64,000 nucleotides of DNA from Massilia eurypsychrophila (GTDB taxonomy: Bacteria; Pseudomonadota; Gammaproteobacteria; Burkholderiales; Burkholderiaceae_D), in assembly GCF_002760655.1 (NCBI RefSeq), contig NZ_PDOC01000001.1:534559-598558 (forward strand). The letters run 5' to 3'. Position 1 is the stretch's first letter. Each line of letters starts with the position of its first letter. The translations under genes and the position numbers were made by a program. The notes below the pieces were generated by a model that made no database searches, was not told where the DNA came from, and saw only the letters and a list, made by a program, of their open reading frames with translations. This document shows positions 15,907-25,933 of this stretch, piece by piece.

Positions 15907-16521
15907 TTATGCATCGCCTTTCTCGTCTTTACCAATTACGATCCTGGTGTCGGACAGGTACATATACGGCGGCACGTCGAGGTTGGTCGGCGCCGGCTTG
16001 TTCTTGAATACGCGCGCGGCCAGGTCGAACGTCGATCCATGGCAAGGGCAGATGAAGCCGCCTGCCCAGTCGTCCGGCAGGCTTGGCTGTGCGCCGGTGG
16101 CAAAGCGCGACGACGGCGAGCAGCCCAGGTGCGAGCAGATGCCCACCACGACCAGCACTTCCTTGTGCTCGGCGCGCGAACGGGTGGCGTTCTTGGCGTA
16201 GGCCGGCGTGTCGATCTGATAGAACTTGTCGGACGCCGGATCGGCCATTTCGGCGTCGAGCTTGGCGAGCGACGCCATCATTTCGGGCGTGCGGCGCAAG
16301 ATCCACACCGGCTTGCCGCGCCATTCCACCACTTTCATGGTGCCCGGCGCAATGTCCGAGATATCCGCTTCCACCGGGGCGCCGGCCGCTTTGGCCCGCT
16401 CCGACGGCTGGAAAGTACTGACCAAGGCGCCTGCCGTGGCTAAACCGACAACACCGCCCGCCGCGCACGTGGCGACCAACATGCCCCGGCGGCCTGGATC
16501 GACCTGTTTTTCGTTACTCAT
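15907..16521 (-). CDS. petA: Rieske iron-sulfur subunit of the bc1 complex
   Basis: A 204-aa protein with an N-terminal twin-arginine-like anchor ([17 protein letters not shown]) and a Rieske domain whose [2Fe-2S] ligands are in CSHLGC and CPCHGS. It carries electrons from quinol at cytochrome b to cytochrome c1. First gene of the petA-petB-petC-sspA-sspB series; its promoter should lie in 16522-16800, shared with divergent mscL, but no clear sigma-70 box stands out. Confidence 0.96.
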   Translation of the reverse strand: MSNEKQVDPGRRGMLVATCAAGGVVGLATAGALVSTFQPSERAKAAGAPVEADISDIAPGTMKVVEWRGKPVWILRRTPEMMASLAKLDAEMADPASDKFYQIDTPAYAKNATRSRAEHKEVLVVVGICSHLGCSPSSRFATGAQPSLPDDWAGGFICPCHGSTFDLAARVFKNKPAPTNLDVPPYMYLSDTRIVIGKDEKGDA

Positions 16522-16806
16522 ACCAACCCCAATCAGTCAAAATGCGAAATCTTCAGAAGCCCTACGGAGCTTCTAGCAACCTTAAATTATAAGGGAAGCG
16601 GCATCCGAATTAAAGAAAAAATGTTGCAGTTGCCCCATCGCGCCCCATATGGCGGGGTTTTCGGATGCTAATGTGCGCATAAAACTACCCAGATGGGGTA
16701 AAAAGAACATGCCGACGCCCGATTGGCGCCGCAGCCGGTTGTTTTGTTTCCGATAGGTTCGATGTATGATTAAGATGCATTTTTCATAAAATCACCGGGG
16801 ATGACG

Positions 16807-17229
16807 ATGAGCATGATGGGCGAATTCAGGCAGTTTGCAATGAAGGGCAATGTCGTCGACCTTGCCGTCGGCGTGATCATCGGCGGCGCGTTCGGCCGCA
16901 TCGTCGATTCGCTGGTGCAGGACATCATCATGCCGCCCATCAGCCGGCTGTTCGGCGGGCTCGATTTCGCCAGCTATTACATCCCGCTCAACGACCAGGG
17001 CTGGACCTTGCCGCTGGTGGAAGCCAAGAAGGCCGGCGCCGTGCTGGCATACGGCAACTTCCTGACCGTGCTGATCAATTTCATCATCCTCGCCTTCGTC
17101 ATCTTCCAGATGATCCGCATGATGAACCGGCTGCGCATCACCGCCGCGCCGGTGCCGATGGCGACCGTCACGCCGGAAGAGGTGCTGCTGCTGCGCGAGA
17201 TCCGCGACGGCCTCAGGCTGCGGCCGTAA
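16807..17229 (+). CDS. mscL: Large-conductance mechanosensitive channel
   Basis: A 140-aa inner-membrane protein. TM1 contains the family signature [20 protein letters not shown], the periplasmic loop follows, TM2 is [19 protein letters not shown], and the cytoplasmic end has the charged helix ([13 protein letters not shown]). It opens under membrane tension to release solutes in hypo-osmotic shock. The second ATG (16807) is preferred because GGGG lies at a normal distance; the ATG at 16801 directly abuts it. Confidence 0.95.
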   Translation: MSMMGEFRQFAMKGNVVDLAVGVIIGGAFGRIVDSLVQDIIMPPISRLFGGLDFASYYIPLNDQGWTLPLVEAKKAGAVLAYGNFLTVLINFIILAFVIFQMIRMMNRLRITAAPVPMATVTPEEVLLLREIRDGLRLRP

Positions 17230-17249
17230 CGATAAAGGCGGAATCCACC

Positions 17250-18416
17250 ATGCGACGCTTCTGGCTGCTGTTTGCGCAAGCTGTCACCATCGCCCTGGCG
17301 GTGTACTTCGTGCTGCAGGCGATGCGCCCCGACTGGCTTGGCGGCCTGCCGCGGCCGCAGCCGAGCAGCCCGGGCAGTCCGGTGGCCGTGCTGCAGGGCT
17401 CGGCGCCTGCCGTCGCCGGCATGCCGGCCGTCGGCAGCTACCGCGACGCCGCCGGGCGCGCCATGCCGGCGGTGGTCAACATCCTCACCAGCAAGGCGCT
17501 CAAGCAAAACCATCCGTTGCTGCGCGACCCGTTCTTCCGCAAGTTCTTCGGCGACCGCCTGCCGCGCGACGAGCAGGCGTCCAGCCTCGGCTCGGGCGTC
17601 ATCGTCAGCCCCGACGGCTATATCCTGACCAACAACCACGTCGTCGACGCCGCCGACGAGATCGAAGTGGTGCTGGCCGACGGCCGCAAGGCGCCGGCGA
17701 CGGTGGTCGGCACCGACCCGGAGACCGACCTGGCGGTGATCCGCATCAACCAGAAGAACCTGCCGGTGATCGTGCTCGGCCAGGCCGAGCAGGCGCGCGT
17801 CGGCGACGTCGTGCTGGCGATCGGCAATCCGTTCGGCGTCGGCCAGACCGTCACCATGGGCATCATCTCGGCGGTCGGGCGCAACAACCTGCACATCAAC
17901 CAGTTCGAAAACTTCATCCAGACCGATGCGGCCATCAACTTCGGCAATTCGGGCGGCGCGCTGATCGACACCCGCGGCAACCTGATCGGCATCAACTCGG
18001 CGATCTATTCGCAAACCGGCGGCTCGGTCGGCATTGGCTTTGCCATCCCGGTCTCGACCGCAAAGTCGGTGATGGAAGAAATCATCAAGACCGGCCAGGT
18101 GGTGCGCGGCTGGATCGGCATCGAATCGCAGGACATCACGCCGGAGCTGGCCGAAAGCTTCAACCTGGCGCGCAGCACCGGGGCGATCATCGCCGGCGTG
18201 GTGCGCAACGGCCCGGCCGACCGCGCCGGCATCAAGCCTGGCGACATCTTGCTGTCGGTGGCCGGCAAACCCGTCGCCAACACCGCCGAGATGCTCGCCG
18301 CCATCGCCCAGCTCGCGCCAGGCGCGAAGACGCGCATGACGGTGATGCGCAAGGACCGCGAGGCGACCGTCGACGTCACCGTCGGCAAGCGCCCGCGCGT
18401 TGTCGCCGCCGAATAA
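17250..18416 (+). CDS. DegS/HhoB-like periplasmic serine protease with one PDZ domain
   Basis: A 388-aa protein: an N-terminal membrane anchor (residues 5-24), a trypsin-like domain with catalytic His130 (LTNNHVVDA), Asp160 (DPETDLAVI) and Ser234 (NFGNSGGAL), and one PDZ domain (about 285-375, GPADRAGIKPGDILLSVAGKPV). One PDZ and an uncleaved anchor resemble DegS rather than DegP/DegQ. It may cut anti-sigma factors or misfolded envelope proteins; no rseA homologue is in view. It lies 20 bases after mscL. Confidence 0.93.
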   Translation: MRRFWLLFAQAVTIALAVYFVLQAMRPDWLGGLPRPQPSSPGSPVAVLQGSAPAVAGMPAVGSYRDAAGRAMPAVVNILTSKALKQNHPLLRDPFFRKFFGDRLPRDEQASSLGSGVIVSPDGYILTNNHVVDAADEIEVVLADGRKAPATVVGTDPETDLAVIRINQKNLPVIVLGQAEQARVGDVVLAIGNPFGVGQTVTMGIISAVGRNNLHINQFENFIQTDAAINFGNSGGALIDTRGNLIGINSAIYSQTGGSVGIGFAIPVSTAKSVMEEIIKTGQVVRGWIGIESQDITPELAESFNLARSTGAIIAGVVRNGPADRAGIKPGDILLSVAGKPVANTAEMLAAIAQLAPGAKTRMTVMRKDREATVDVTVGKRPRVVAAE

Positions 18417-18468
18417 TCCCGGCTTCTATTATCCTGCCAGTTATCACCACATCCCTGGAAGTTGATCC

Positions 18469-19173
18469 ATGCATTTGCGCGACCTGACGCAGTTCCTCAC
18501 CGAACTGTCGAGCAACAACAACCGTCCATGGTTCATCATGAACAAGCCGCGCTACGACATCTTGCGCGAGGAATTTCTTGCCGTCGTCACCGAGCTCATC
18601 GCCGAGCTGTCGACGTTCGACAAGCAGGTAGCTGCCTGCAACCCGAAGAAGGCGATGTTCCGCATTAATCGCGACATGCGCTTTTCGCACGACAAGAGCC
18701 CGTACAAGACGCGCTTTTCGGCCGGCATCACGCCGTTCGACAAGCGCCGTCCCAGCGCCGGCGGCGGCTCGACCTATTATTTCCAGCTCGACGGCAGCGG
18801 CAAGCTCAGTTTCGGCGCCGGCGAATACCTGCCGCCGCCGCCGCGCCTGAAGGCGATCCGCGACAACGTCGTCAATGATGCGACAGGATTTGCCAAAGTG
18901 CTGAAGAATAAACAGCTGCGCGCCACCTACGGCGACCTGCTGTTCGAGGACAGCTTGCAGCGCCCGCCGAAGGGGTTCGATGCCGACCACGAGCACATCA
19001 CCTACTTGAAGCTGAAAAGCTTTTTCGTATGGACCGAGGTCGACCTTGCGTTAAATAGCCCCGAGCTGCTGGTGCCGCAGCTGGCGTACGGATTCAAGGA
19101 CGCGTTCGCGCTGGTCACCTGGCTGCGCGGCGTGAAGGAAGCAGTCGATGAAGCGGACTTAGGTGCCGCTTAG
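18469..19173 (+). CDS. DUF2461 (TIGR02453) family protein
   Basis: A 234-aa cytoplasmic protein matching DUF2461: NNRPWFIMNKPRYDILREEF near the N-terminus, then FRINRDMRFSHDKSPYKTRF (about 63-82) and GAGEYLPPPPRLKAIR. The family is widespread but has no established biochemical role. The next gene (cupin) starts 13 bases after the stop, so the two are probably cotranscribed. Confidence 0.9.
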   Translation: MHLRDLTQFLTELSSNNNRPWFIMNKPRYDILREEFLAVVTELIAELSTFDKQVAACNPKKAMFRINRDMRFSHDKSPYKTRFSAGITPFDKRRPSAGGGSTYYFQLDGSGKLSFGAGEYLPPPPRLKAIRDNVVNDATGFAKVLKNKQLRATYGDLLFEDSLQRPPKGFDADHEHITYLKLKSFFVWTEVDLALNSPELLVPQLAYGFKDAFALVTWLRGVKEAVDEADLGAA

Positions 19174-19186
19174 AAAAGGACCCATC

Positions 19187-19570
19187 ATGGCATTGCAACA
19201 CGCAGCATCCGGCGACAAGATCAAACTGGCGCGCGGCGACGACGACATCGCCTTCTTCACCTCGGTGGCGCTGGCCAAGACAGAGCACATGGAGCTGATC
19301 CGGCTGGTGTTGCCGAAGGAGCGCCCGATGCCGGTGCACCGCGTCGATGGCGACATGACCTTGCAATGCCTGGAAGGCGAGATCGAAGTCGACGCCCACG
19401 GCCGTACCGTCAGCTTGCTGCCCAACGAGATGCTGTACCTGGCCGGCGGCGTGCCGCACGCGGTGCGCGCGGTGGTCGACGCGGTCGGCCTGCTGACGAT
19501 CCTGCTGCACCAGCGGCGCGATACCGAAGACCTGCTGACGCGCGGCGGCACCGAAGAGCAACTCGCTTAG
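19187..19570 (+). CDS. Small cupin-domain protein
   Basis: A 127-aa single cupin. Cupin motif 1 resembles MPVHRVDGDMTLQCLEGEIEV and motif 2 is LAGGVPHAVRAVVD; His residues in both could bind a metal. AAAGGA precedes the ATG at 19187 by 6 bases, so this start is chosen over an in-frame one 8 codons upstream. Substrate unknown; proteins of this size act as metal-binding isomerases, lyases or sensors. Confidence 0.85.
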   Translation: MALQHAASGDKIKLARGDDDIAFFTSVALAKTEHMELIRLVLPKERPMPVHRVDGDMTLQCLEGEIEVDAHGRTVSLLPNEMLYLAGGVPHAVRAVVDAVGLLTILLHQRRDTEDLLTRGGTEEQLA

Positions 19571-19647
19571 TCAGCCGCAAGGCCGTCATTCCTGCCACCG
19601 CCAGCAATGACGCCGCGCGAACGAGGGCGACGCGCTGGTGGTCGCCC

Positions 19648-20682
19648 TTACGCCGACTCGCCGCGCGGATCGCGCGCCAGCAGCTGCGCCACCATCGCGC
19701 GCGGATCGTCGCCGTCGAACAGCACGCCGGCCACCGCGTTGGTGATCGGCATGTCGACGCCGAGCCGCGCCGCCAGTTCGCGCACCGCGCGCGCGCACGG
19801 CACGCCTTCGGCCACATGCCCCAGTTCGGCCACGATGTCATCGAGCTTCTTGCCGCGCGCCAGTTCCAGCCCGACGCGGCGGTTGCGCGACAGGTCGCCG
19901 GTGCAGGTCAGGATCAGGTCGCCCATCCCCGTCAGCCCCATGAAAGTGGCCGCCTGGCCGCCGAGTGCGGCGCCAAGCCGGGTGATTTCGGCCAGCCCGC
20001 GCGTGATCAGCGCGGCGCGCGCATTCAGGCCCAGCCCCAGGCCATCGGCCGCGCCGGTGGCGATCGCCAGCACGTTCTTGACGGCGCCGCCGACTTCGAC
20101 GCCGATCAGGTCGTCGCTCGAATACACCCGGATATTGCCGCCATGGACCAGCGCGACGACCCGCTCGCACAGCGCCGCCGATTCGGACGCCACCGTCAGC
20201 GCACACGGCAGGCCGCGCGCCACTTCCTGCGCGAACGACGGCCCCGACAGCGCCGCGCCCGCCACCGCGTCGCCCAGCACGGCGCGCACCACCTGGTGCG
20301 GCAGCAGGCCGCTGCCGTATTCGAAGCCCTTGCACAGCCACACCACGTTCGGCAGGCGACGCCCCTTGAGTTGCTCGAGCAGCGGGCGCAGCCCGGCCAC
20401 CGGGCAGGCGGCAATCAACAGCGCGGGCGCGTCGAGCGCATCGGCCACGTGGGCGACGGCGGCACCGAAATCGGCGCCGATGCGCAGTTGCGGCGGCAGC
20501 GCGAAGCCGGGCAGGTAGCCGCGGTTCTCGCGCTGTTCGGCCATCTCTGCCATGGCGGCGCCGTTGCGCCCCCATAGCAGCACGTCGTGGCGCGCGGCCA
20601 GCGCGATGGCGACCGCGGTGCCCCAGGCGCCGGCGCCGAGCACGGTGATTCTGCCAACAGGTGAAGCCAAGTTATTTTGCAT
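19648..20682 (-). CDS. gpsA: Glycerol-3-phosphate dehydrogenase [NAD(P)+]
   Basis: A 344-aa enzyme. The N-terminal Rossmann fold has [12 protein letters not shown] (about 13-25) and the fingerprint [14 protein letters not shown]; the catalytic Lys region is [17 protein letters not shown], followed by [18 protein letters not shown] and [23 protein letters not shown]. It makes sn-glycerol 3-phosphate from dihydroxyacetone phosphate for phospholipid synthesis. It follows secB on the same strand, as in many betaproteobacteria and in E. coli (secB-gpsA). Confidence 0.97.
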   Translation of the reverse strand: MQNNLASPVGRITVLGAGAWGTAVAIALAARHDVLLWGRNGAAMAEMAEQRENRGYLPGFALPPQLRIGADFGAAVAHVADALDAPALLIAACPVAGLRPLLEQLKGRRLPNVVWLCKGFEYGSGLLPHQVVRAVLGDAVAGAALSGPSFAQEVARGLPCALTVASESAALCERVVALVHGGNIRVYSSDDLIGVEVGGAVKNVLAIATGAADGLGLGLNARAALITRGLAEITRLGAALGGQAATFMGLTGMGDLILTCTGDLSRNRRVGLELARGKKLDDIVAELGHVAEGVPCARAVRELAARLGVDMPITNAVAGVLFDGDDPRAMVAQLLARDPRGESA

Positions 20683-20707
20683 GGAAGTTCAGACGCCCAA
20701 ATGAGGC

Positions 20708-20731
20708 GCGGGCGGGGAAAACCCCGCCCGC
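20708..20731 (-). promoter_or_regulatory. Strong intercistronic hairpin between secB and gpsA
   Basis: GCGGGCGGGG (20708-20717) and CCCCGCCCGC (20722-20731) form a perfect 10-bp stem with a 4-base loop. On the minus strand it follows the secB stop by about 30 bases. The downstream T content is low, so it could be a weak terminator or an mRNA-stability element. Confidence 0.6.
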
Positions 20732-20760
20732 TGCCAATTACTGCCGTAAAGCCGACCTGC

Positions 20761-21234
20761 TTAGTTCAGCGCGCCGTCCGCCGGGGCGCCGGCGGCAGCT
20801 TCTGCCAGGGCCTGGCGGCGCTGCTGGTAGAACACTTCGAAGTTGATTTCGGCCAGGTGCACTGGCGGGAAGCCGGCACGGGTGATGACGTCGGCGATGT
20901 TGCCGCGCAGGTAAGGGTAGACGATGTTCGGGCAACCGATTCCCAGCAGGGGATCCATCTGGTCCGCGGGAATGTTGCGCGCTTCAAAGATACCGGCTTG
21001 CTTGCCTTCAACCAGGAACGCGACCTTGTCCTTGACCTTGGCGGTCACGGTGATCGTCACGGTCGACTCGTAGATGCCGTCGGCAATGGCTTCGGCGCCA
21101 ACGTCGAGCGATACTTCGATGGTCGGTGCTTCCTGCTCGAGGAAGATCGATGGCGAATTCGGCTGTTCCAGCGACATGTCTTTCAGGTAGACGCGTTGGA
21201 TTTGGAATACGGGTTGCAGGTTTTCGTCAGACAT
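20761..21234 (-). CDS. secB: Protein-export chaperone SecB
   Basis: A 157-aa protein typical of Sec[33 protein letters not shown], the conserved [27 protein letters not shown] and [22 protein letters not shown]. The tetrameric chaperone keeps preproteins unfolded and hands them to SecA. The ATG at 21234 begins the family's usual MSDE start. It sits between grxC and gpsA on the same strand. Confidence 0.97.
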   Translation of the reverse strand: MSDENLQPVFQIQRVYLKDMSLEQPNSPSIFLEQEAPTIEVSLDVGAEAIADGIYESTVTITVTAKVKDKVAFLVEGKQAGIFEARNIPADQMDPLLGIGCPNIVYPYLRGNIADVITRAGFPPVHLAEINFEVFYQQRRQALAEAAAGAPADGALN

Positions 21235-21367
21235 GGAGCGCTTTCGTTGAGAGATGAGAGGCGCGGCGACCGGCCGCGCCAAATGTGCTTGGGATCAAAC
21301 GCGACGGCAATTGTATCAAAACCAATGTCGTAACAATAGCTTTGCCGCCCAGGCGTCAGTTTTTCAG

Positions 21368-21637
21368 TCAAACGCCATTTAACAAGGGATCGAGCCGTCC
21401 CGCCTGATCGAGCGCATACAAATCGTCGAATCCACCCACATGGGTGTCGCCGACGTAGATCTGCGGTACCGAGCGGCGCCCGGTTTTCTGCATCATCACG
21501 ACGCGCTGCTCGGGATCGAGGTCGACCCGGATGCGTTCGATATCGGTGACGCCTTTCGCTTCGAGCAATCGTTCGGCGCGCACGCAGTACGGGCAGCTGG
21601 CCGTGTGGTACAGCACGACATGGGCTTGGGTGGTCAT
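21368..21637 (-). CDS. grxC: Glutaredoxin 3
   Basis: An 89-aa glutaredoxin with active site CPYC (residues 17-20), the cis-Pro motif SVPQIYVGDTHVGGFDDL (GSH binding) and a C-terminal helix. It reduces glutathione-protein mixed disulfides in the cytoplasm. The gene lies between a rhodanese-like gene (19 bases upstream) and secB, a standard betaproteobacterial arrangement. Confidence 0.95.
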   Translation of the reverse strand: MTTQAHVVLYHTASCPYCVRAERLLEAKGVTDIERIRVDLDPEQRVVMMQKTGRRSVPQIYVGDTHVGGFDDLYALDQAGRLDPLLNGV

Positions 21638-21656
21638 GTTCGGAACTCCTTGTTAA

Positions 21657-22058
21657 TTACTTTGTCACCGGCAAGCCTGCGGCCTGCCATGCGGTGAGGC
21701 CGCCGTCGAGGCTGACCACATCGTCGAATCCGGCCGCGGCAAGTTGCCGGACCGCCTTGTCGGCGCGCGCGCCGGTCTGGCACACGATCACCACGGAGCG
21801 CGACTTCGATTTGTCGAGTTCGCCGATCCGCGTGGCCAAGTCTGCCAGCGGAATGTTTTTCGCGTCGCGCAAATGCCCTTTTGCAAATTCTTCCGCCGGG
21901 CGCACGTCGACGATGGTCGCCTTGCCGCGGTTGATGACCTGGGTCACCTGCAGCGGCGAAGAGCGCTTGCCGCGCGGCTGCAACGCCGGCCACAGCAGGG
22001 CGCCACCGGAAATGAGCACCAGCGCAACGGTAAAAATATGGTCGATAATGAATTTCAC
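21657..22058 (-). CDS. Membrane-anchored rhodanese-like protein
   Basis: A 133-aa protein: an N-terminal transmembrane segment (about 5-25), then one rhodanese domain with the active-site Cys in [13 protein letters not shown] and CH2A-like [13 protein letters not shown]. It probably transfers sulfane sulfur or acts on cyanide/thiosulfate at the inner membrane; the precise substrate is not set by the sequence. First gene of the rhodanese-grxC-secB-gpsA series, divergent from gpmA. Confidence 0.92.
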   Translation of the reverse strand: MKFIIDHIFTVALVLISGGALLWPALQPRGKRSSPLQVTQVINRGKATIVDVRPAEEFAKGHLRDAKNIPLADLATRIGELDKSKSRSVVIVCQTGARADKAVRQLAAAGFDDVVSLDGGLTAWQAAGLPVTK

Positions 22059-22115
22059 AAGGGTTCCAATGGTTTAAGTCAATCCGCGCATTATAAAATA
22101 GAAGATCGAACTGTT

Positions 22116-22121
22116 TATAAT
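22116..22121 (+). promoter_or_regulatory. Candidate -10 box of gpmA
   Basis: A perfect TATAAT at 22116-22121, 54 bases before the gpmA start, in the AT-rich gap between divergent genes. No good -35 is seen at 17 bases, so this is tentative. Confidence 0.4.
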
Positions 22122-22175
22122 TCGCCGCTTTTTGCGCCGCGCCCGTCCACCCGCTCACCTAAAGAATTCAAGATC

Positions 22176-22922
22176 ATGTACAAAATCGTTCTCATGCGCC
22201 ATGGCGAATCGACCTGGAACCTGGATAACCGCTTCACCGGCTGGACCGACGTCGACCTGACCGCCAAGGGCGCCGCCGAAGCGAAAAACGCCGGCAAGGT
22301 CTTGAAAGACGCCGGCTTCACCTTCGACCTGGCCTACACGTCGGTGCTCAAGCGGGCGATCCGCACGCTGTGGCTGACGATGGACGAGATGGACATGATG
22401 TGGCTGCCCGTGATCAACGACTGGCGCCTCAACGAGCGCCACTACGGCGCCCTGCAAGGCCTCGACAAGGGCGAGACGGCCGCCAAGTACGGCGACGAGC
22501 AGGTGCTGGTGTGGCGCCGCAGCTACGACACGCCGCCGCCGCCGCTGGAAGAAAACGACGAGCGCGCCTCCTTCAACGACCCGCGCTACGCCAGGCTGCC
22601 GAAGTCGGCCATTCCGCTGACCGAATGCCTGAAAGACACCGTCGAGCGCGTGATGCCGGCCTGGGACGAGGACATCGCCCCGGCCATCCGCGCCGGCCGC
22701 CAGATCCTGATCTCGGCGCACGGCAACAGCCTGCGCGCGCTGATCAAGATGCTCGACGGTATCAGCGACGCCGACATCGTCGGCCTCAACATTCCGAATG
22801 GCCAGCCGCTGGTCTACGAGCTCGACGCCGACCTGAAACCGATCCGCCACTACTACCTGGGCGACCAGGTCGCGATCGCCGCCGCCACCGCCGCCGTCGC
22901 GGCCCAAGGGAAGGCCAGGTAA
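22176..22922 (+). CDS. gpmA: 2,3-bisphosphoglycerate-dependent phosphoglycerate mutase
   Basis: A 248-aa enzyme with the phosphohistidine motif [10 protein letters not shown] (His at about residue 9), [30 protein letters not shown] and the second catalytic His in [13 protein letters not shown]. It interconverts 3- and 2-phosphoglycerate in glycolysis. It is followed closely by envC and ctpA on the same strand, an order common in beta- and gammaproteobacteria. Confidence 0.97.
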   Translation: MYKIVLMRHGESTWNLDNRFTGWTDVDLTAKGAAEAKNAGKVLKDAGFTFDLAYTSVLKRAIRTLWLTMDEMDMMWLPVINDWRLNERHYGALQGLDKGETAAKYGDEQVLVWRRSYDTPPPPLEENDERASFNDPRYARLPKSAIPLTECLKDTVERVMPAWDEDIAPAIRAGRQILISAHGNSLRALIKMLDGISDADIVGLNIPNGQPLVYELDADLKPIRHYYLGDQVAIAAATAAVAAQGKAR

Positions 22923-22937
22923 GGTTTGCAAGAAGCA

Positions 22938-24386
22938 ATGAAGAAGCAAGCCGGCAGGGCGGTGTTGGCATTTTGCCTAACTGCCCTGGTACTGGCCGCG
23001 AACGGCGCCCATGGCGCCGCCAAGCCCACCGAACGGAGCAAGCAGAAGGCGAGCGCCGAAGCGACCCGCGCTGGCATCCAGCAAAAGCTGTCGACCTTGA
23101 AGCGCGACATCAGCCGCACCGAAAGCGAAAAGGAAAACGCCGCCGACACGCTGGCCGAGTCGGAGGAAGCCATCTCCGACGCCAACCGCGCGCTGCGCGA
23201 CCTCGCCGCCGAGCAGGGCGGCACCAATGCCAGGCTGGGCGAGCTGGAAACGGCGCAGGAAAAGCTGGCCGCCACCATCGCCGCGCAGAAAAAGCAGCTG
23301 GCCAGATTGCTGCGCGAACACTACAAGGCCGGCAACGAAGACCGCATCAAGCTGCTGCTGTCGGGCGACAACCCGAACCGCATCAACCGCGACCTGCAAC
23401 TGATGGCGTATGTGTCGCAGGCGCAGGCGCGCCTGCTTGCCGCGCTGCGCGGCAATTTGCTGGCGGTCGAGACGAACCGCGAGCAGACCCAGAACGCCAA
23501 GGACGAGCTGGAAGAAATCGCCGCCGAACAACAGCAGCAAAAAACCGTGCTGGAAAAGGAAAAGATCCGCCGCGCCGCCTTGCTCAGCTCGGTGTCGAGC
23601 AAGCTCGCAGTCCAGCGCAAGGAGGTGGGCAACCTCGAGCGTGACGAGCAGCGCCTGGCCGGCCTGGTCGACAAGCTGACCCGGCTGATCCAGGAGCAGG
23701 CCGAAGCGGCCGCCGCCGAGCAGCGCCGCCTGGCCGTCGTTGCCGCCGCGCGCGCCAGGGCCGACGCCGAGGCGAAGGCGCTGGCCGCCGCGCGCAAGAA
23801 GGCCGAACGCGAACGGCTGGCGCGCGAGGCGGCCGCCAGGCCGAAGCCGAAGCCGGGTGAGCCGAAGCCTGCCTTCAAGCCCGATCCGATCGATGCCGAC
23901 GAACCGAAGGTGGCGGCCAAGCCAGCCACGCCGGTCCCGGACCCGGCGGCGGCGCGCCCGGCCGACATCGCGCTGGCGCCAACCGGCACCGACGGCGCCT
24001 TTGCCAGCCTGCGCGGCCAGTTGCGCCCGCCCGTGGCCGGCAGGGTCGCCGCCAAGTTCGGCGCCAAGCGCGAAGGCGTCACCTGGAAAGGTGTGTTCAT
24101 CAAGGCCGTCGCCGGCGCCGAAGTGAGCGCGCTGGCCGACGGCCGCGTCGTCTACGCCGGCTGGCAGCGCGGCATGGGCAACCTGATCGTCGTCTCGCAC
24201 GGCAGCAACTATCTGGCCGTCTACGCCAACAACGAGACCTTGCTCAAAAGCGTAGGCGCCGCCGTCAAGGCGGGCGATCCGATTGCCACTGTCGGCAACA
24301 CAGGCGGTAACGAGGAATCGGGTCTATACTTTGAGATAAGGCATATGGCCAAGCCGCTCGACCCGGCAAGCTGGATCAAATTCTAA
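22938..24386 (+). CDS. envC: EnvC-like murein hydrolase activator
   Basis: A 482-aa periplasmic protein: signal peptide (about 1-27), long coiled coil (35-245, many EQ/ER/AL heptads), a Pro/Lys-rich linker and a C-terminal LytM (M23) domain (about 355-480). In the LytM part the HxH metal ligands are absent (VVSHGSNYLAVYANN, SGLYFEIRHM), as in E. coli EnvC, which activates amidases AmiA/AmiB instead of cutting murein. The ATG at 22938 is preferred to the TTG 4 codons upstream. It sits between gpmA and a C-terminal processing protease, the usual order. Confidence 0.92.
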   Translation: MKKQAGRAVLAFCLTALVLAANGAHGAAKPTERSKQKASAEATRAGIQQKLSTLKRDISRTESEKENAADTLAESEEAISDANRALRDLAAEQGGTNARLGELETAQEKLAATIAAQKKQLARLLREHYKAGNEDRIKLLLSGDNPNRINRDLQLMAYVSQAQARLLAALRGNLLAVETNREQTQNAKDELEEIAAEQQQQKTVLEKEKIRRAALLSSVSSKLAVQRKEVGNLERDEQRLAGLVDKLTRLIQEQAEAAAAEQRRLAVVAAARARADAEAKALAAARKKAERERLAREAAARPKPKPGEPKPAFKPDPIDADEPKVAAKPATPVPDPAAARPADIALAPTGTDGAFASLRGQLRPPVAGRVAAKFGAKREGVTWKGVFIKAVAGAEVSALADGRVVYAGWQRGMGNLIVVSHGSNYLAVYANNETLLKSVGAAVKAGDPIATVGNTGGNEESGLYFEIRHMAKPLDPASWIKF

Positions 24387-24394
24387 GGTACACC

Positions 24395-25933
24395 ATGAAG
24401 CAGAACACTATTCCCAAGGCGGGCGGGCGCGCCCGTACCGCCGGCCTGGTCGGCATCGGTTTGGTGGCCGGCGTCGCCCTGTCGATGCAGTTTCCCGCCA
24501 TCGCGCAAAAGGCCGGCGGCGCGTCGCTGCCGCTGGACGAATTGCGCCAGCTGGCCGACGTGTATGGACTGATCAAGTCCGATTACGTCGAGCCGGTCGA
24601 AGACCGCAAGCTGCTGTCGGAAGCGATCACCGGCATGGTCGCCTCGCTCGACCCGCATTCGGTCTATCTCGACAAGAAGGCCTACAAGGAAATGCGCGAG
24701 AGCATGCAGGGGCGCTTCGTTGGCCTCGGCATCGAAGTGTCGACCGAGGACGGCTACGTCAAGATCGTCTCGCCCATCGAGGATTCGCCGGCCTACCGCG
24801 CCGGCATCAAGCCGGGCGACCTGATCACCCGCATCGACGCCACCCCGATCAAGGGCCTGTCGCTCGAAGAGGCAATCAAGAAAATGCGCGGCGCGCCCGG
24901 CAGCAGGGTCGTGCTGACGATCGCCCGCCGCGGCGAGGACCGGCCGCTGACGGTGCCGCTGGTGCGTGAGGAAATCCGCGTCCACAGCGTCAAGGGCAAG
25001 ATCGTCGAGCCGGGCTATGCCTGGCTGCGCATCAGCCAGTTCCAGGAACTGACGCTCGACGAGCTGGCGGCAAAAGCGAATGCGCTGTACGCCCAGGAGC
25101 CCAACATCAAGGGCCTGGTGCTCGACCTGCGCAACGACCCGGGCGGCTTGCTGCCGGGCGCGATCGGCGTGTCCGCCGCCTTCTTGCCTAAAGATAAAGT
25201 CATCGTCTCGACGATCGGCCAGTTGCCCGACTCGAACCAGAAGTTCTACGGCCGCCGCGAGTTTTACGCCGGCCGCAGCGGCGGCGACCCGCTGGCCAAG
25301 CTGCCGGCCGGCCTCAAGACCGTGCCGATGGTGGTGCTGGTCAACACCGGCTCGGCGTCGGCGTCGGAGATCGTCGCCGGCGCGCTGCAGGACTACAAGC
25401 GCGCCATCATCATGGGCAGCCAGACCTTCGGCAAGGGCTCGGTGCAGACCTTGCGCCAGCTCTCGCCCGAGACCGCCGTCAAGCTGACCACCGCGCGCTA
25501 CTACACGCCGCAGGGCCGCTCGATCCAGGCCAAGGGCATCATGCCCGACCTGCTGGTCGACGAGACCGCCGACGGCGACGGCCTGAACGGCCTGCGCGTG
25601 CGCGAAGCCGACCTGATGAAGCACCTCGGCGCCGGCGACGACAAGGGCGAGAAGGCCGCCACGATGGGCGAAATGCAGGCCAACAAGGTCAAGCGCGACG
25701 AGCTCGAGGAGGAGCGGCGCGGCGCCGCGGCCAGCAAGAACCGCAAGCCGCTCGAGTTCGGCAGCAAGGACGACTTCCAGCTGACCCAGGCGCTGAACCA
25801 TTTCAAGGGCTTGCCGGTCCAGCTGGCCAAGGCCGACCTGGCGATCGAGGCGGTGGAGCCGGCAGTGCCGGTGGCGCCGGTGCCGGCCAAGGTCACGCCG
25901 CCCGACATCAAGGGCGCACCGGTCAAGAAATGA
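24395..25933 (+). CDS. S41-family carboxyl-terminal processing peptidase
   Basis: A 512-aa exported protease: signal/anchor segment (about 15-37), PDZ domain (about 100-185) and S41 catalytic domain. By alignment with algal D1 processing protease the nucleophile is Ser322 (NTGSASASE) and the general base is Lys347 (TFGKGSVQ), 25 residues apart. After the protease core there is a charged, then Pro/Val-rich, C-terminal extension. It trims C-termini of periplasmic proteins. Its stop overlaps the start of the MoeB-like gene (ATGA). Confidence 0.94.
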   Translation: MKQNTIPKAGGRARTAGLVGIGLVAGVALSMQFPAIAQKAGGASLPLDELRQLADVYGLIKSDYVEPVEDRKLLSEAITGMVASLDPHSVYLDKKAYKEMRESMQGRFVGLGIEVSTEDGYVKIVSPIEDSPAYRAGIKPGDLITRIDATPIKGLSLEEAIKKMRGAPGSRVVLTIARRGEDRPLTVPLVREEIRVHSVKGKIVEPGYAWLRISQFQELTLDELAAKANALYAQEPNIKGLVLDLRNDPGGLLPGAIGVSAAFLPKDKVIVSTIGQLPDSNQKFYGRREFYAGRSGGDPLAKLPAGLKTVPMVVLVNTGSASASEIVAGALQDYKRAIIMGSQTFGKGSVQTLRQLSPETAVKLTTARYYTPQGRSIQAKGIMPDLLVDETADGDGLNGLRVREADLMKHLGAGDDKGEKAATMGEMQANKVKRDELEEERRGAAASKNRKPLEFGSKDDFQLTQALNHFKGLPVQLAKADLAIEAVEPAVPVAPVPAKVTPPDIKGAPVKK

